The notes under the pieces are model-generated. The model was not told the DNA's origin. It ran no database searches and saw nothing but the letters and a program-made list of their open reading frames with translations. The position numbers and the translations under genes were made by a program. A stretch of DNA of 64,000 nucleotides from Kwoniella bestiolae CBS 10118 (taxonomy: Eukaryota; Basidiomycota; Tremellomycetes; Tremellales; Cryptococcaceae): positions 1,426,001-1,490,000 of the forward strand of contig NC_089242.1 of NCBI RefSeq assembly GCF_000512585.2, written 5' to 3'. Positions 33,926 to 45,565 of this stretch are shown piece after piece. Numbering within the stretch: the first letter of the stretch is position 1; every line of letters begins with the position of its first letter.

Positions 33926-35513
33926 ATGTACAGAGCCACGATGTCCTCCTCCAGCTCGACGCCATACTCCCCCTCGGCATATTATCTGGAACGAGGAGAG
34001 TTGATAAAGCAAGGTGCAGAGGCGGTGAGTCTTCTACCATTTTAGTAACTCAGCTCGGTTTGAAAGAATACCTTGCATCTTCACCGAACATACATTGAGA
34101 CGAACTCAAGTATTACTGACTAAGCCATCTGTTGTTGGATGTTAACGGCAGAGAAGAGCTAAGATACCTTTCTCTCCATGTGTCGTAGAAAGTATACTCC
34201 CTCCCCTCGCTCTTCCCTCCTCCCAAGATCTACTACCCCTCTTCCCCCTCATCCTCTAGTTCCACTTCCACCCCCAACCGAGACGGGGTAATAATCAAAC
34301 ACCGCTTCCCCAAAAAATACCGTCATCCAACCCTCGACACCTCCCTCACATCCTCTCGACTAATATTCGAAGCCCGTTCTCTAGCCCGAGCAGCGAAGTA
34401 TGGCGTGGTGGTACCGCGTGTGCTTTGGGTGGACGACCGGGGCGGGTGTATAGGGCTGGAGAGGGTTGAGGGGTGGAGTGTAAGGGAGGTTCTGGGGGGT
34501 GGGGCCGAGGGGGAGATGGAACTACAGGAAGAAGAAGAGGAGGAGGTTGAGCTGTATATGCCCTCATCTCAGACGGGAGAAGGGGAGAGGGACGTACAAG
34601 GTGAAGGGGAGGTGGAGGAGGGTAATGAGGGGTGGGAGAGGTTGAAGGGTTTGGGTGTGGGGCGAGGTGAGTTCTGCTCTGTCCTGCTCTGGTTTGGGTT
34701 ATATAGTATTTGAGGGGAGGATATCGCTGTGCATAGACCCTTGGACATGGTGATCAGAGAGAAGAGATGATTCGTCTCACTTGATCGTAGCTACACACGA
34801 TCCAATCATTCCCTCCAGAGATAACACCCATCCCCTCATTCCAGCTGACATCCCCTCCCAATCCATAGACCACCTCATGCGCTCAATAGGCTCGGCACTC
34901 GCCAAACTCCATCTAACCACCATCATCCACGGCGATCTCACCACTTCCAATATGATGATCAGGTTGACTCCCGATAGTAAAACCCAGCCTTATGAGATTG
35001 TACGTTCCTGTCTGTCCTCTTTTGCCTACACCCACTCGTCAATGCCCGTATGTCCTCGAGCAGTGTAGGATTACCGACCTCATCTCTTCCCTTGGAGGTT
35101 TATCAATTCGGTCAGATTACAAACGTCAACTGATACTGGTGTTCATATCCACGCGACAGGTCCTCATAGATTTCGGTCTCTCGTCAACAGCCCAATTCCC
35201 AGAGAACTACGCCGTAGATCTATACGTACTTGAACGAGCGTTCGCCTCTACCCATCCTAGATCTGAGAAATTATATGCTGGTGTGCGTGAACTGTAAACC
35301 CAATGGTCATATAGACGAACTAGCTGACATCTCGTATGATATAGGTCCTCGAGGCGTACGCTAGAGGATTGGGAGAGAAGAAATGGAAACCTATAGAGAT
35401 AAAGCTGAAAGAAGGTGAGTCTGTTCGGACTGGATGGAGTTGATAACGATTTGGCTGATATTGCTCATGATTTAGTACGGAAGAGAGGAAGGAAGCGGGA
35501 TATGACTGGATAA
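33926..35513 (+). CDS. BUD32: KEOPS-complex kinase/ATPase Bud32
   Basis: An atypical small kinase that works with Kae1 in tRNA threonylcarbamoyl-adenosine synthesis. Six exons (33926-34024, 34189-34666, 34791-34999, 35160-35282, 35345-35414, 35476-35513) give 338 residues. Visible family features: VIIKHRFPKKYRHPTLD, the catalytic loop HGDLTTSNMM, the metal loop VLIDFGLSS, YAVDLYVLERAF, and the basic end RKRGRKR. An acidic Gly/Glu insert (about residues 115-165) between the N-lobe and the catalytic loop makes it longer than the usual ~260 residues. The exon-4 donor is GGT|GTGCGT; one base set earlier would break the VLEAYARG block. A second in-frame Met at residue 6 could be the real start. 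Confidence 0.92.
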
Positions 35514-35992
35514 CGGATGGACTCTTTCCTCAATCATCTTGCATGTTATATACATATCTGTACATGTGGATGCAGCACTGTCATCATACGAATCACCCGA
35601 ATGCGACAAGCAGAAAGATGATTCACTTGACATAGATATATATATACATGCTCATAATGTTTCTCACTTTCGTATAAATGAAATGGTATAGCTACAAGTC
35701 AATCGTCACTAGATAAATGTATCAACAGAAGGAGAAAGATCCACCACCGGAATATAAATCGAAATATGGCAGAAGAAGAGCGGGATCTCTCATTCGAAAT
35801 AAAGATCGTTACGATATGGAACATTTTAATGTCATCTGTTGAGATAAACATTAATGAAAGAAAATGAAATAGATGGTATTCGAGTTGGGAGGGCGAAATA
35901 AGTGAAATAGAGTCGAATCGATGAGAAAGTAAAAGAAAGGATGGCACAATCGATAGTTGTCGACAGGTTACTGGACCATTTTGTTAAGGTCG
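35514..35992. other. Convergent 3' flanks
   Basis: 479 bp between BUD32 and the GATA-like gene. The left part has an alternating tatatatata tract near 35637-35648. The right edge may still be coding if the alternative reading of the GATA-like gene (ending at 35968) is right. Confidence 0.4.
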
Positions 35993-36929
35993 TTAATGTC
36001 GGTAACATGAACCGTTGTATTGACCGTTTCGATCATAGGGGTGGTATCGAGGGCTCGACTGGAAATTGGCTTGACCTACATTGCTCGGATTGAGTAAGTC
36101 TGCGATGGAGATTATACCTCGGGAAGGTGTGGGAGGGGGGAGAAATCCACCAGGCGGAGCTATAGCTCGTGGAGCCGGTGGCGATTGATTGTACAACCAG
36201 GACGGTCTTCGATAGGCTGGAGATGACGATCGTTGTTGGGGCTGTTGATGAGGCTGTTGACTCTATCAGCAACCGGCTGCACTATGCGAAGAGATACTTA
36301 CTCTACTCCCCCCAAGATTGAGCAAAGTACTAACTGCTTCCTCCATCCCTTTCATCCCGTGGTTGGAAGCGTGAGCAGGCGAAGCGATATTGTCTGTCGT
36401 TGATCTTCGTCTCCTTTGACGCGTAATGGGGGCTCGTGTCGGAGGGGGAACCGAAGATGAAGATGACGATGGAGTAGGGGAGGTAGACGATCGTCGTTTA
36501 AACCACCACTCTTTGGGGCGCTGAGTGCCATGCTCGTTTCGCTGTCACAGATTCAATCGCATAAGCTGCATGTAGTCAAACCATCATTGGGTATGAAGAT
36601 CACCCACCCAGAGACCACATGCATTGCATAGCACATTGTCCATCGCCTTAAATCTAGGTGGATCTCGGTTTGATCGCCAAAGATTCGTTTCACCCTACAT
36701 CCAGAAGTCAGCGTCAGCGACAAGGGCGACGACAGAACAACCGCATCATGAAGGAACTCACAGATTGACATGCACAATTCTGGCAGATTGTGTCTCGGAT
36801 GGCACGTTTCTTTCCTGGAGAGCGAGGCGAAGGAGGAGCAGGGTATGAAGGCAGGTCGCTTCGAGAGCATGGAGGGGTCATGAGGGCAGTTTCCGTCGGC
36901 GAAATGCTCTGTCTTTTCGCTCGAGGCAT
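35993..36929 (-). CDS. GATA-type zinc-finger transcription factor, expanded finger
   Basis: Exons 36929-36762, 36694-36608, 36541-36302 and 36262-35993 give 254 residues. The finger is split by the first two introns: CQNC, then GETNLWR, then LCNACGLW, followed by basic residues (QRPKEWWFKRR) as in GATA DNA-binding tails. There are 26 residues between the Cys pairs instead of the usual 17-20, and an extra Cys in ACQS. The rest is Ser/Pro/Gln-rich. The C-terminus is uncertain: the frame used ends NGSCYRH, but an overlapping frame ending at 35968 reads convincingly as protein (ETVNTTVHVTDINDLNKMVQ) and would need one more splice. The start at 36929 follows a likely intron in the 5' leader. Target genes unknown. 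Confidence 0.75.
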
Positions 36930-38944
36930 TGTGCGGACTGAATGACAAATGCGGTCAGCACAGGTCGATTGGTTCGACAGCTGGAACAGTAAACTCACGA
37001 GGCTAGTTAATGCTGAGGTCGTTGAAGCTGGAGGAGACGAGACTAAGACAATCAACCACCAAGTCAGCATATGTGTGAAGGTCATGTCTATCTATCATCT
37101 CCGCTGCATAACATGAGAATAATGAAGCGATATGGCGATCCCGACCAATAACCCAGCAAATGAGCTGAGATGAGATCGGGGAATGAGAAGCACAGCTTGA
37201 AATAACGTGGTGGGGAACAGGATAGTCATAACAACGATGATCCGTCCGAGGACAGATGACATGGTATATATCAAAGGTATGAATGATGTGGTCAAGTGGC
37301 CAGCTACTCAGACCGAGATGAGATTGAAAGTGGGGTGGGCAAAGTAGAAGAGCGGAGATGGAAGATTGGTGATGAGACGAGAGTGAAGTCACATAAAGGA
37401 GGTAAGGTGGGGTGATTGGCGTATACCCAACGGAGTTTGAACAGAGAATAGCAAGGTCAAGATGGTTCAACCCACCTCTCGTTCCCTGGCGGTGATTGAT
37501 TATTGGAGCACCGGATGATCGATGGCTAAGTCGCTGAGTTGCTATGTAGGGTTGACCGAGGGGTCCAAGAGGAAGAAGGTCTTTACGGATATACGTATGT
37601 GGATTCGTGTGTTCTGCTCGATCTACTAGGAGGGGAGTTATTATGAGATTGCGTGTTGGCGAATACGGGAAGGACTACAACTGGATGAAGATGAAGATGG
37701 ATCTCAAGTTGTAGTGATCGATGAATGAATCTATGGAAGTATGGAAGTGATGAAGCATCGAGTATCAGGATCACCTCTCTTCCCTCTCTGAGATGGATGG
37801 GGAAATAGCCTGTACCGCGAAGCGGTTTGGCCGTAGGTGATGGAGTACAGAGGAGGAAGAGAGTACAAAATTGATACTACGATGGAAAGAGTAACATCAA
37901 CCTCGGAATAGAAATAAGTAAGATTGATTGATGTTTATTGTTCTACCCTTGAAGAAGAAGGAAGGAATAGGAAAGAGAAGAGACAAGCTGAGATTTAGAG
38001 ATAGAGGGGTATATATACCTTTTTTGAATCTCGTATGAGAATGAGATGGAAAGAAGAAAGTGAGATCTCACTCTAACACCTGGTTGATGACATCGCATTT
38101 CGGAATTCGTGTAGTTAGTTGATTGTATCACGGCGTGTGAGCAGAGGGAGCAAGGTCCTCTCACAATAATTTTGGGGTTGTCAGATATGTCACAGGATTG
38201 ATGGAATCAACAAAACAGAATGATCAGCGTTTTTAGTATGGATTGTAGTAGTTTTTAGTAAGAATTCAGAAAGAAGATGGATCTGAATTTACGAGGAAAG
38301 GACGGTCAGTGCGTGATTCGTTAATTCATTATTTTCTCTCCTTTTGTGCCATTCATTCTTTTCGATGCTGTGACAAGATGAGGAAGGTACCATCATCTAA
38401 TAGATTGAGAGAGTTTTGATGGTTGATAGGAAAGATGATGATGGTGATGATGATTCAACATTCCTTTGAACGCTAGTAGTATACTCCTTGCATTCGAGTG
38501 AAAAAGGGTTGTCGAGGAAATAAGAGTAACTTTTGGGCGCATAAATGTAACAACCTGAACACCCGTTCCCCTCCTTTCGATGTGATTGTGTGGGGATGTA
38601 CAACTTTAATTTCCCTTTGCTGTGGGCTGGTTGTAGCACCTAGATTTGTCATGCGACGCAATTATCTCCTCCAAAGTCGAGATCGAGGTTCATTGTCGAT
38701 ATTCGTGCAGTGAGGTAGAAATTATCCTTCTTGCTTGATTTCATGCCACTCGTTCGTCTTGTTGTTTTTCCTTGTCAAATCGTGTTGAATTAAGAGTCAA
38801 CTTTCTTCGAGGTCAGAATGAGATGCGATGCCATCAACATGAAAATATGAAAAGGTTGTAAAGACGATCACTTCATCAAGCAAGCACGACATGATCAGAA
38901 ATTACCATATGAGACACAATGTCAGTGTGACTCATCGATCAACC
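36930..38944. other. Long upstream region of the GATA-like gene
   Basis: 2 kb with no firm gene, the longest such stretch in the right half apart from repeats. It contains a likely leader intron just before 36929 (GTGAGT at about 36999, CATTCAG near 36942), a purine-rich tract at 37941-37985, and a tatatata near 38011. Regulatory genes often have long leaders, and this fits that pattern. Confidence 0.4.
37095..37261 (-). CDS. Possible uORF: hydrophobic 55-residue peptide
   Basis: From the ATG at 37261 the peptide begins MSSVLGRIIVVMTILFP and has two hydrophobic segments separated by LIPRSH, ending in a basic VMQRR. It lies 166 nt upstream of the GATA-like start on the same strand, with gatatatacc immediately before the ATG. 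It could be a small membrane protein gene or an upstream ORF in the GATA leader. There is no family match I can name, and pyrimidine-rich DNA produces such peptides by chance. Confidence 0.22.
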
Positions 38945-39423
38945 ATGTCGTTATTCGGATTTGACCTATTCGGAGCATTGAGGAGCGAGTGAGTCAGACA
39001 TCTGTTTGAGCTACCTCTCTAGTATAAATTGTATTTCCAATCTAGAAGACCATGTTCATCGCAAAAGTCAGATGACCATGGCGATGCGATTATACGCGAT
39101 TTGGGGAAAGGACGGTTCACTCTTCTTTAGGCGAAAGAAAGAGATCGAGGTAGAATCGAACCGGTCTTTTCCGATGTCACTTGAAAGTAGACGGTGACGA
39201 GTATCAGAAATGGGGGGGTCCATCCCCTCCTTTGATCGTGGTACTTGCTCCACCATGTCTTGAACATCCATCAAAAGACGGAGAAGTGCGATGGACTACG
39301 CAAGTCTCTTCATCGGATAGTATAGGATCGAATAATTTGAAACAGAGTTTCGCACCGAAAGTCAAGGTTGGAGCTATACTTGCCATCGCCGAGAAGACCG
39401 ATGAGATGGTGGAGTATTACTGA
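38945..39423 (+). CDS. Probable small gene, exon structure unresolved
   Basis: The start reads MSLFGFDLFGALRS and ends at a good donor (GA|GTGAGT, 38989). Acceptors are present at 39022 (34-nt intron, very short) and 39045 (57 nt). Downstream, a frame ending at 39423 looks like real protein (GGPSPPLIVVLAPPCLEHP, KVKVGAILAIAEKTDEM), but I found no combination of canonical sites that joins it to the first exon in frame. Possible reasons are a noncanonical splice, a sequencing slip or a decayed gene. I do not recognise the product. Confidence 0.35.
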
Positions 39424-39947
39424 AAGGAAGTATGGGAATGAAACATGAGGTATGCGTTCGATATAGAGCAATGCATCTTAGTGAGATGCGATGGGAGGTT
39501 ATGGTGCAATTGACGTTGATTTGTCGATAATCTAATCTACCAAGCAATCTGATCTGCAGTGGAACGGGGAGATCGTTTGATACACGTTGTTGACTTGATC
39601 GCTCGGAGGCAACTTGGATCATTAACACGAAGGCAAGAGTGGAGGTTATCAGCTTGAGCATCCACTATTTTCAGCGTATCGTGCGTGTCGGTGATTAAAA
39701 ACCTTAAGTCCGACATAGTGCCACCCGGCTCATGCTCCTCGCGTGGTTCTTGCAGTCATTGACTATCGTTTCAATTTACCCTGAATCCATTCCCTCACTA
39801 ACATCCTACGCAGATTCTGCAAACTCTCTCTCTCGTACAGTGGTTCTGGTGGTGGTTGAAAGAATCTTCAAACTTGATAAAACTTGATATCGTCTTCTTC
39901 ATCCTTCAAGTCTTTTCTTTAAAAAAACACATTAAAAAAAAGTCGAG
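39424..39947. other. RPL3 promoter region
   Basis: 524 bp upstream of RPL3. The last 40 bases before the ATG are A-rich (runs of seven and eight A), a usual leader for a highly expressed fungal gene. No other gene is supported. Confidence 0.45.
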
Positions 39948-41585
39948 ATGTCTCACCGAAAATACGAGGAGCCTCGTCACGGTTCGCTTGCTTTCCGTGA
40001 GTAACGAACACCGCTCTTGCATCGACAGAGAGGGATGTGAAGGCTGACGATGATGATGATTTGACGAATAGTTCCCAGAAAGCGGGCTGCCAGACACAGG
40101 GGTAGATGTAAGGCTTTCCCCAAGGTTAGTTGAGGTTTTCATCTGGATTGGAATGGCGGGAGGAATCGGCGGAATGGAGATGGAGATGAAATGGAACATG
40201 GTGGTATTATCGTCGGATGATGGAGGATGGACAGCTGGATGTGTAGAGGGACTTGATGTTAACGTTTAAATGGAATACAGGACGACCCTAAGAAGCCCGT
40301 CCACCTCACTGCCACCATGGGTTACAAGGCTGGTATGACCCACATCGTTCGAGATCTCGACCGACCTGGATCTAGTGAGTGAACTTTCTCTTCTAAGGGT
40401 CAATCAAGGTGGAATGAATGCTGATGGGCCGTCTCTAGAAATGCACAAGAGAGAAGTTGTTGAGGCCGTTACCGTCCTCGAGACCCCTCCTATTGTCATT
40501 GTTGGTGCCGTTGGTTACGTAGAAACTCCTCGAGGATTACGATCCTTGACTACCGTCTGGGCTGAACACCTGTCCGACGAAGTTAAGAGAAGATTCTACA
40601 AGTGAGTTTTGGTCTTCCCTCTTGCTCGGATATTGTATCTGTGAGACGTTGTACTGATGTCTTGTGTACTCTAATAGGAACTGGTACCGATCCAAGAAGA
40701 AGGCCTTCACCAGATACACCAAGAAGCACACCGAGAACAACGGTCAATCCATCACCCGAGAATTAGAGCGAATGAAGAAGTACTGTACCGTCGTTCGAGT
40801 CCTCGCCCACACCCAAATCTCCAAGACTGGTCTTTCCCAAAAGAAGGCCCACCTCATGGAAATCCAAGTCAACGGTGGTTCCGTCGCTGACAAGGTCGAC
40901 TTTGCCAAATCCAACTTTGAGAAGACCGTTGAGGTCGGTTCCATCTTCGAGCAAGATGAGCCTATCGACATCATCGGTGTTACCAAGGGTCACGGTTACG
41001 AGGGTGTTACTGCTAGATGGGGTACTTCCAGACTTCCAAGAAAGACGTGAGTGTGGTCTTCTTGCAACTCACATTCCCTATTTGACTTGGTGATCCCTGT
41101 GAAATCGAACACAATCGCTTACGCTCATGTGTTCTCGCAGCCACCGAGGTCTCCGAAAAGTTGCCTGTATCGGTGCCTGGCATCCATCCAAGGTGATGTT
41201 CTCAGTTGCCCGAGCGGGTCAACGAGGATACCACTCCCGAACGTCGATCAACCACAAGATCTACCGAATCGCCAACGGTTCTTCCGGATCTTCTGGATCA
41301 ACCGACTTCGACTTGACCAAGAAGGACATCACCCCCATGGGTGGTTTCGTCCGATACGGTATCGTCAAGAACGACTTCGTCATGATCAAGGGTACCTGCG
41401 CTGGTCCCGTCAAGCGAATCCTCACTCTCCGAAAGGCTCTCCGAACTCACACTTCCCGAGCTCACACCGAGAAGGTCCAACTCAAGTTCATCGATACCTC
41501 CTCCAACTTCGGTCACGGTAGATTCCAAGACAAGAATGAGAAGAACGCTTTCCTCGGTCAACTCAAGATCAAGTCTGATGCTTAA
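39948..41585 (+). CDS. RPL3: 60S ribosomal protein uL3
   Basis: A core protein of the large ribosomal subunit that reaches the peptidyl-transferase centre. Six exons (39948-39996, 40072-40124, 40281-40374, 40439-40601, 40678-41046, 41141-41585) give 390 residues, the normal length. Conserved blocks include MSHRKYEEPRHGSLAFLPRK, TATMGYKAGMTHIVRD, KGHGYEGVTARWGT and RTSINHKIYRI, with the W-finger region KVACIGAWHP containing the histidine that is methylated in yeast. The many short introns near the 5' end are normal for ribosomal-protein genes. I checked the introns for box C/D snoRNAs and saw no convincing pair of boxes. Confidence 0.98.
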
Positions 41586-41884
41586 ACTTTTGGGTCTCAG
41601 CATTAGTAGGAAAGTAGGGGATGGATGGATTGTAGGAATAAAAACCTAGATCCTTGTAATATCAGGGTTTTTTGACGTTTCATATATGCATTGCTTATGA
41701 GCGTTTCACAAATTCAATGTTGCAAGCTTGACCGCAAATGATATTGACTTGACTTACCTCTGCTACCTCATGTGGTCTGAAAGGTCCGTCGTGCATAGGA
41801 GAAAAGAGAATGATCCTCATCAACAAAGTTGCATCCACATACGTGACACAGACTGCACTACAAGGTGGTACATATCTGACTTTC

Positions 41885-43945
41885 TCACACTCTTTCAACC
41901 CGGCTCTCCTCTTTCTTCTCCTCGCTCTTCTTACTCTTCTTGTGCTTAGACTTCTTGTCCTTCTTCTCCTTGGTATTCTTCTCCTTAGCTGGTTGTTCTG
42001 AAGGTTTATTCTTATCAAATAGATTAGGTAATTCTCTTTCGTCTCCTTGCAAACCTCCCTCCGCCTCATTGGTCGATTTACCCTGTTGCTCTTCGGCCTG
42101 CTTGACCTTCTGCTCTCTCTCCTGCTCCTGGGTATTCTGCTCAGATTCCTTCTCAGCACTGGGTACTGCCTCGTCTTCATCTGCGAAAGTGACGCCATGC
42201 GATTTGACGTAGTATGAGGGAATCAAGTTGGTTTGACGCAATTCCTTACGCCGAGTTTTGGTTTTGGTCTTGGTCTGATTCTCAGCTTCTCCTTGCGATT
42301 CGCCTCTTATCACTTCAGATTGATTTTCCGATTTCGATCGATGGGTGATAGACGAGTCATCAGCGTTTGAGGTAGAAGTAGGTTTGGTCGGTACATCTAC
42401 CTCTACCTTTCCATCCGAAGACGACTTGGTCACTCCCGATTTGGCTTCATCTTCAATGGCAGATCCGCCCTCTTTCTTCTCACCAGACGTACCCTTCTCC
42501 TCTTCCGACTCGAACCGAGCCATAACCTCCCTCTTCATACCCTGAGCAACCCCCAAATCAGGCCCAAAAGTCCCACTCCTCCCATCATCCTCCGTCTCTC
42601 CCCCTACCTTAGGTAGCGCCAAGGTGGTTTGTCTTGAAGATACCGATGGCGAAGATGACACCCTGGAATCTTCTAGCACCGGTGGGAGAGGGAGGGTCTT
42701 TTGAGATGCACCTCGTAAGGGCATTTGGGGTTTGGTACTATGCGAATTTGAGGCGTGTTGAGCGGACGGAGCAGGAGGTTGAGGGCCCAATGCATATGGT
42801 GGAGGAGGGACTGATGAGCGGGTAGTAGGTTTTGGTAAGTGGGTTATCGATCTTCTATCGTTGGCTTCTCCAGGGCGGTGATGAGCTACCTCGGGATGAC
42901 GGGGATAAGAATGAGAGGAAAAGGGGCGATAATCTTTATCTTTGTCGAGGGAGAGGGAACTCTGTCTTGAAGGTGGATTAGACTGAGGGTTCGGATTGGT
43001 AATTTCCAGCTCCCTCTTTCCATCCATCTGGACAGGTGATCCCGACCCATCTGATACCTGTACCTGTGCAGGTCCAGGTGCAGGAGCATCATGGATCGAA
43101 CCGTTGATACTAACCTGATTCATATGTTTATGGAACGTCGGATTGGGTCTCCGAGTAGACGGAGCATGTTTGAGCGGTTGTCCTTGGGAATTGGCGTACA
43201 ACTCGTCTCTACTCCCTTTACGGAGGGATGGGGTGGGTCTCAACGATGTTGGTCCGTCATTCAGTACGGTTGGTCTATTAGAAGTAGATGAGCTGTTGGA
43301 GATGGACGAGGCGTTGGAGGGGGTTTGGGAATGTTTGGGTTTGGGCAGGGGCGGTGCGAGCAACTCGAAGGATCTGGATTTATCTTCGTTACTTGGGTTG
43401 ATCGGTTTGGTGTGCTTCTCTGGAAGGGGAATCTTGGTATCGTCCGGGTAGAAGAATTCTTTAGGTTGGTTCTTCTCCAGATCATTCAGATCTACATTAA
43501 CGATTTGTTGGGTTATTTGGTCTTGGTTCTGATCCTTTTGCGCAGCGGCTCTTCGTCGTCTCTTCTTGGTTAACCATATACATAGGAAGGAAAGTAGGAA
43601 TACACCGAGGGTTATACCGATCCCTGCGCCTATAAGCATTGGCGTGGAGATTTTGTTCTTGGCGCAGGTTAGGTAGTTCCTACGTCGATTGACATTGTAT
43701 CAGCCATTGTCGTCAAGATGATATAGGGGATCTGTCTTGTGAGTGTGATGGGATGGGTTCACTCACTTTACATTTCCCTCGTACTCGCAGTCTACTTCAC
43801 CGGCATCACCATCATCGTCGTCATCGTCATTATCAGTGGTATCCGCGGTGGCAGCGGTTTGAGCGAGGGTTTTGGGAGAGACGAATAGGAGGAGAAGGCT
43901 GAGAAGGATTAACGAGTTTAGGGATTTGTAAGTTACTGAGAACAT
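41885..43945 (-). CDS. Single-pass membrane protein with long cytoplasmic tail
   Basis: Exons 43945-43767 and 43679-41885 give 657 residues. A signal peptide (SLILLSLLLLFVSPKTLAQ) is followed by a very short acidic ectodomain with a poly-Asp run and cysteines (VDCEYEG, LTCAK). One membrane helix (MLIGAGIGITLGVFLLSFLC) ends at a basic stop-transfer KKRRRR. The ~560-residue cytoplasmic tail is Pro/Ser-rich and ends in Lys/Glu-rich repeats (KKDKKSKHKKSKKSEEKKEE). The topology resembles fungal cell-wall sensors of the Wsc/Mid2 kind, but the ectodomain is much smaller and I see no WSC domain. Function unknown. Confidence 0.75.
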
Positions 43946-44539
43946 CGTTCAGTGAATTAGTGATGCTATTTTTTATTAATGAGTCAGCGATCGATCAGAT
44001 GATAGTTTTTCAGTATATTAGGTTGTTAGCGATACTATATGTCCAATGAGTGTGATTTTGTTAGTTGGGTGATTTCACGTTTTATTTTAAGAGTGATATG
44101 TGGAAGAAACACTGTTTTTTACTATAATGTGATGATTATTATAAGAAATGATCAGACGATATCAGTGTGTGGTAATAACTTTTACTCTCAAGATCTCATC
44201 CAGCACAAGTAACAGTAAGGCAGATGAGACGAAACGCGTTATACCAAAAGTAGAGTTTCACGACCACCCAAAGGACGAAACGGATGAAAGGATCAACTCC
44301 ATTATGCGGGGTAAAAAGGAGTTGAGGGTTTGTAACATGCAAAATCGGCGGTACCATTCAGTTGGGGTGTTTCATGCAGGTGTCTGTAACTGCGGCCTCT
44401 AGGCTGACTGACGTCCGAGATGTGTTGGTGGAAATGGATAAGGCATTGGTATATTGCATAGATGCTGGGTATAGTATAATGAACAGTGGATATTTTGATG
44501 TTTTCGTTTCCGGTGAGCGTGTGGATGATGACAGCATGC
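43946..44539. other. Intergenic, no gene seen
   Basis: 594 bp holding the AT-rich promoter of the membrane protein on the left and the 3' flank of RSM19 on the right. The short plus-strand ORF at 44148-44402 has no supporting feature. Confidence 0.45.
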
Positions 44540-45080
44540 CTAGTTCTTGGTTTTCCTGAGGAAGAGAATAGATATCAGCATGGTCATCCTTGTCAACCCA
44601 AAGCCATCCACAACACCCTTCTCCACTCTACGTTGACAATCCGTTTCCATTTCCATTCACTTGACATGAAGCCAAAGGTCACGGTCAACCATCTTCCAGT
44701 GCGATCCCATCCTTTTCATCTTCACCCACACCATCCAAGATCCACCCGTACTCACCTATAACTCCATGCCTTCCTCGTAGCTGCAAACTCCCCCAACTTA
44801 TGCCCCACCATCTCCTCCGTCACGGTGATAGGCAGATAATCCTTCCCATTGTAAATCATGAATTTCAACCCCACAAAATTGGGTACGATGGTACATGCTC
44901 GTGATTTCGTGAATATCGGGGTATTGTTCTTGAGGTGCTGGGAGAGGTTGGGGAAGGCCGTGAAGAAGGGACCTGTAGAAGGATGAGTGGTGTTAGATCT
45001 GATACCAAGTTGGACAGAATGGAGGGGTGAGACTCACCTTTCCAGGTTGATCTTCGTAGGACTAGTGATGTTGGGTGCAT
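44540..45080 (-). CDS. RSM19: Mitochondrial small-subunit ribosomal protein uS19m
   Basis: Three exons (45080-45038, 44972-44756, 44555-44540) give 91 residues, the same length as I recall for yeast Rsm19. Conserved blocks: RSTWKGPFF, VGLKFMIYNGKDYLPI, EEMVGHKLGEFAATRK. Without the last intron the frame stops right after WSYR. With it (GTGAGT at 44755, CCTCAG before 44555) the protein ends SYRKTKN, which fits the family's basic end (yeast SYTQTKNK). The final exon is only 16 nt including the stop. The protein binds the head of the mitochondrial small subunit. Confidence 0.9.
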
Positions 45081-45565
45081 CTTGAGTTGCTTTTGCTGAT
45101 TTTGTGTGTTGTCGTCTCGAATGTATAGATGTATCTTGAGGCTACTGATCTGAATTCGACATTTGACATTTCATGATTTCATGTTGTTGAAGCAGCTCGT
45201 CGTGCTCATACCAGCTGAAAAAGGCAGAATGATGTGGCATTCTAAGGGGATCGTTATCACTTTCCCTTGCACGCGCTTCGACCTCTCGTGTCTCTCAGAA
45301 CATTTCAACATTTCAACACCATCCATCCATCCTATCTGTTCAGAGTGACTTGAATTTCGAGCATCAGACATTTATCACCCTCATAGCTGTACTCGAGCCA
45401 TCAAAAACATCTACCCGTCCGTATTTCAGCTGCCACGATTATCCGACTGGCCACGCTTCGAGAGGATCAATCATCGCCCAAAGCTAGATAGTCTTGACCT
45501 CCATTCACCTCCACCTTCTACATCCTTCTACAGCACCTTCACCTACGACTTAGAACTTTAGCAAG
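45081..45565. other. Divergent promoter of RSM19 and CCT3
   Basis: 485 bp between two oppositely directed genes, so a shared promoter region. Nothing coding is supported. Confidence 0.5.

Noticed and set aside
39997..41140. Possible box C/D snoRNAs in RPL3 introns (tgatgatg near 40049 and atgatgg near 40217)
   Set aside because: No matching D box with terminal stem in either intron; the first intron is also too short.
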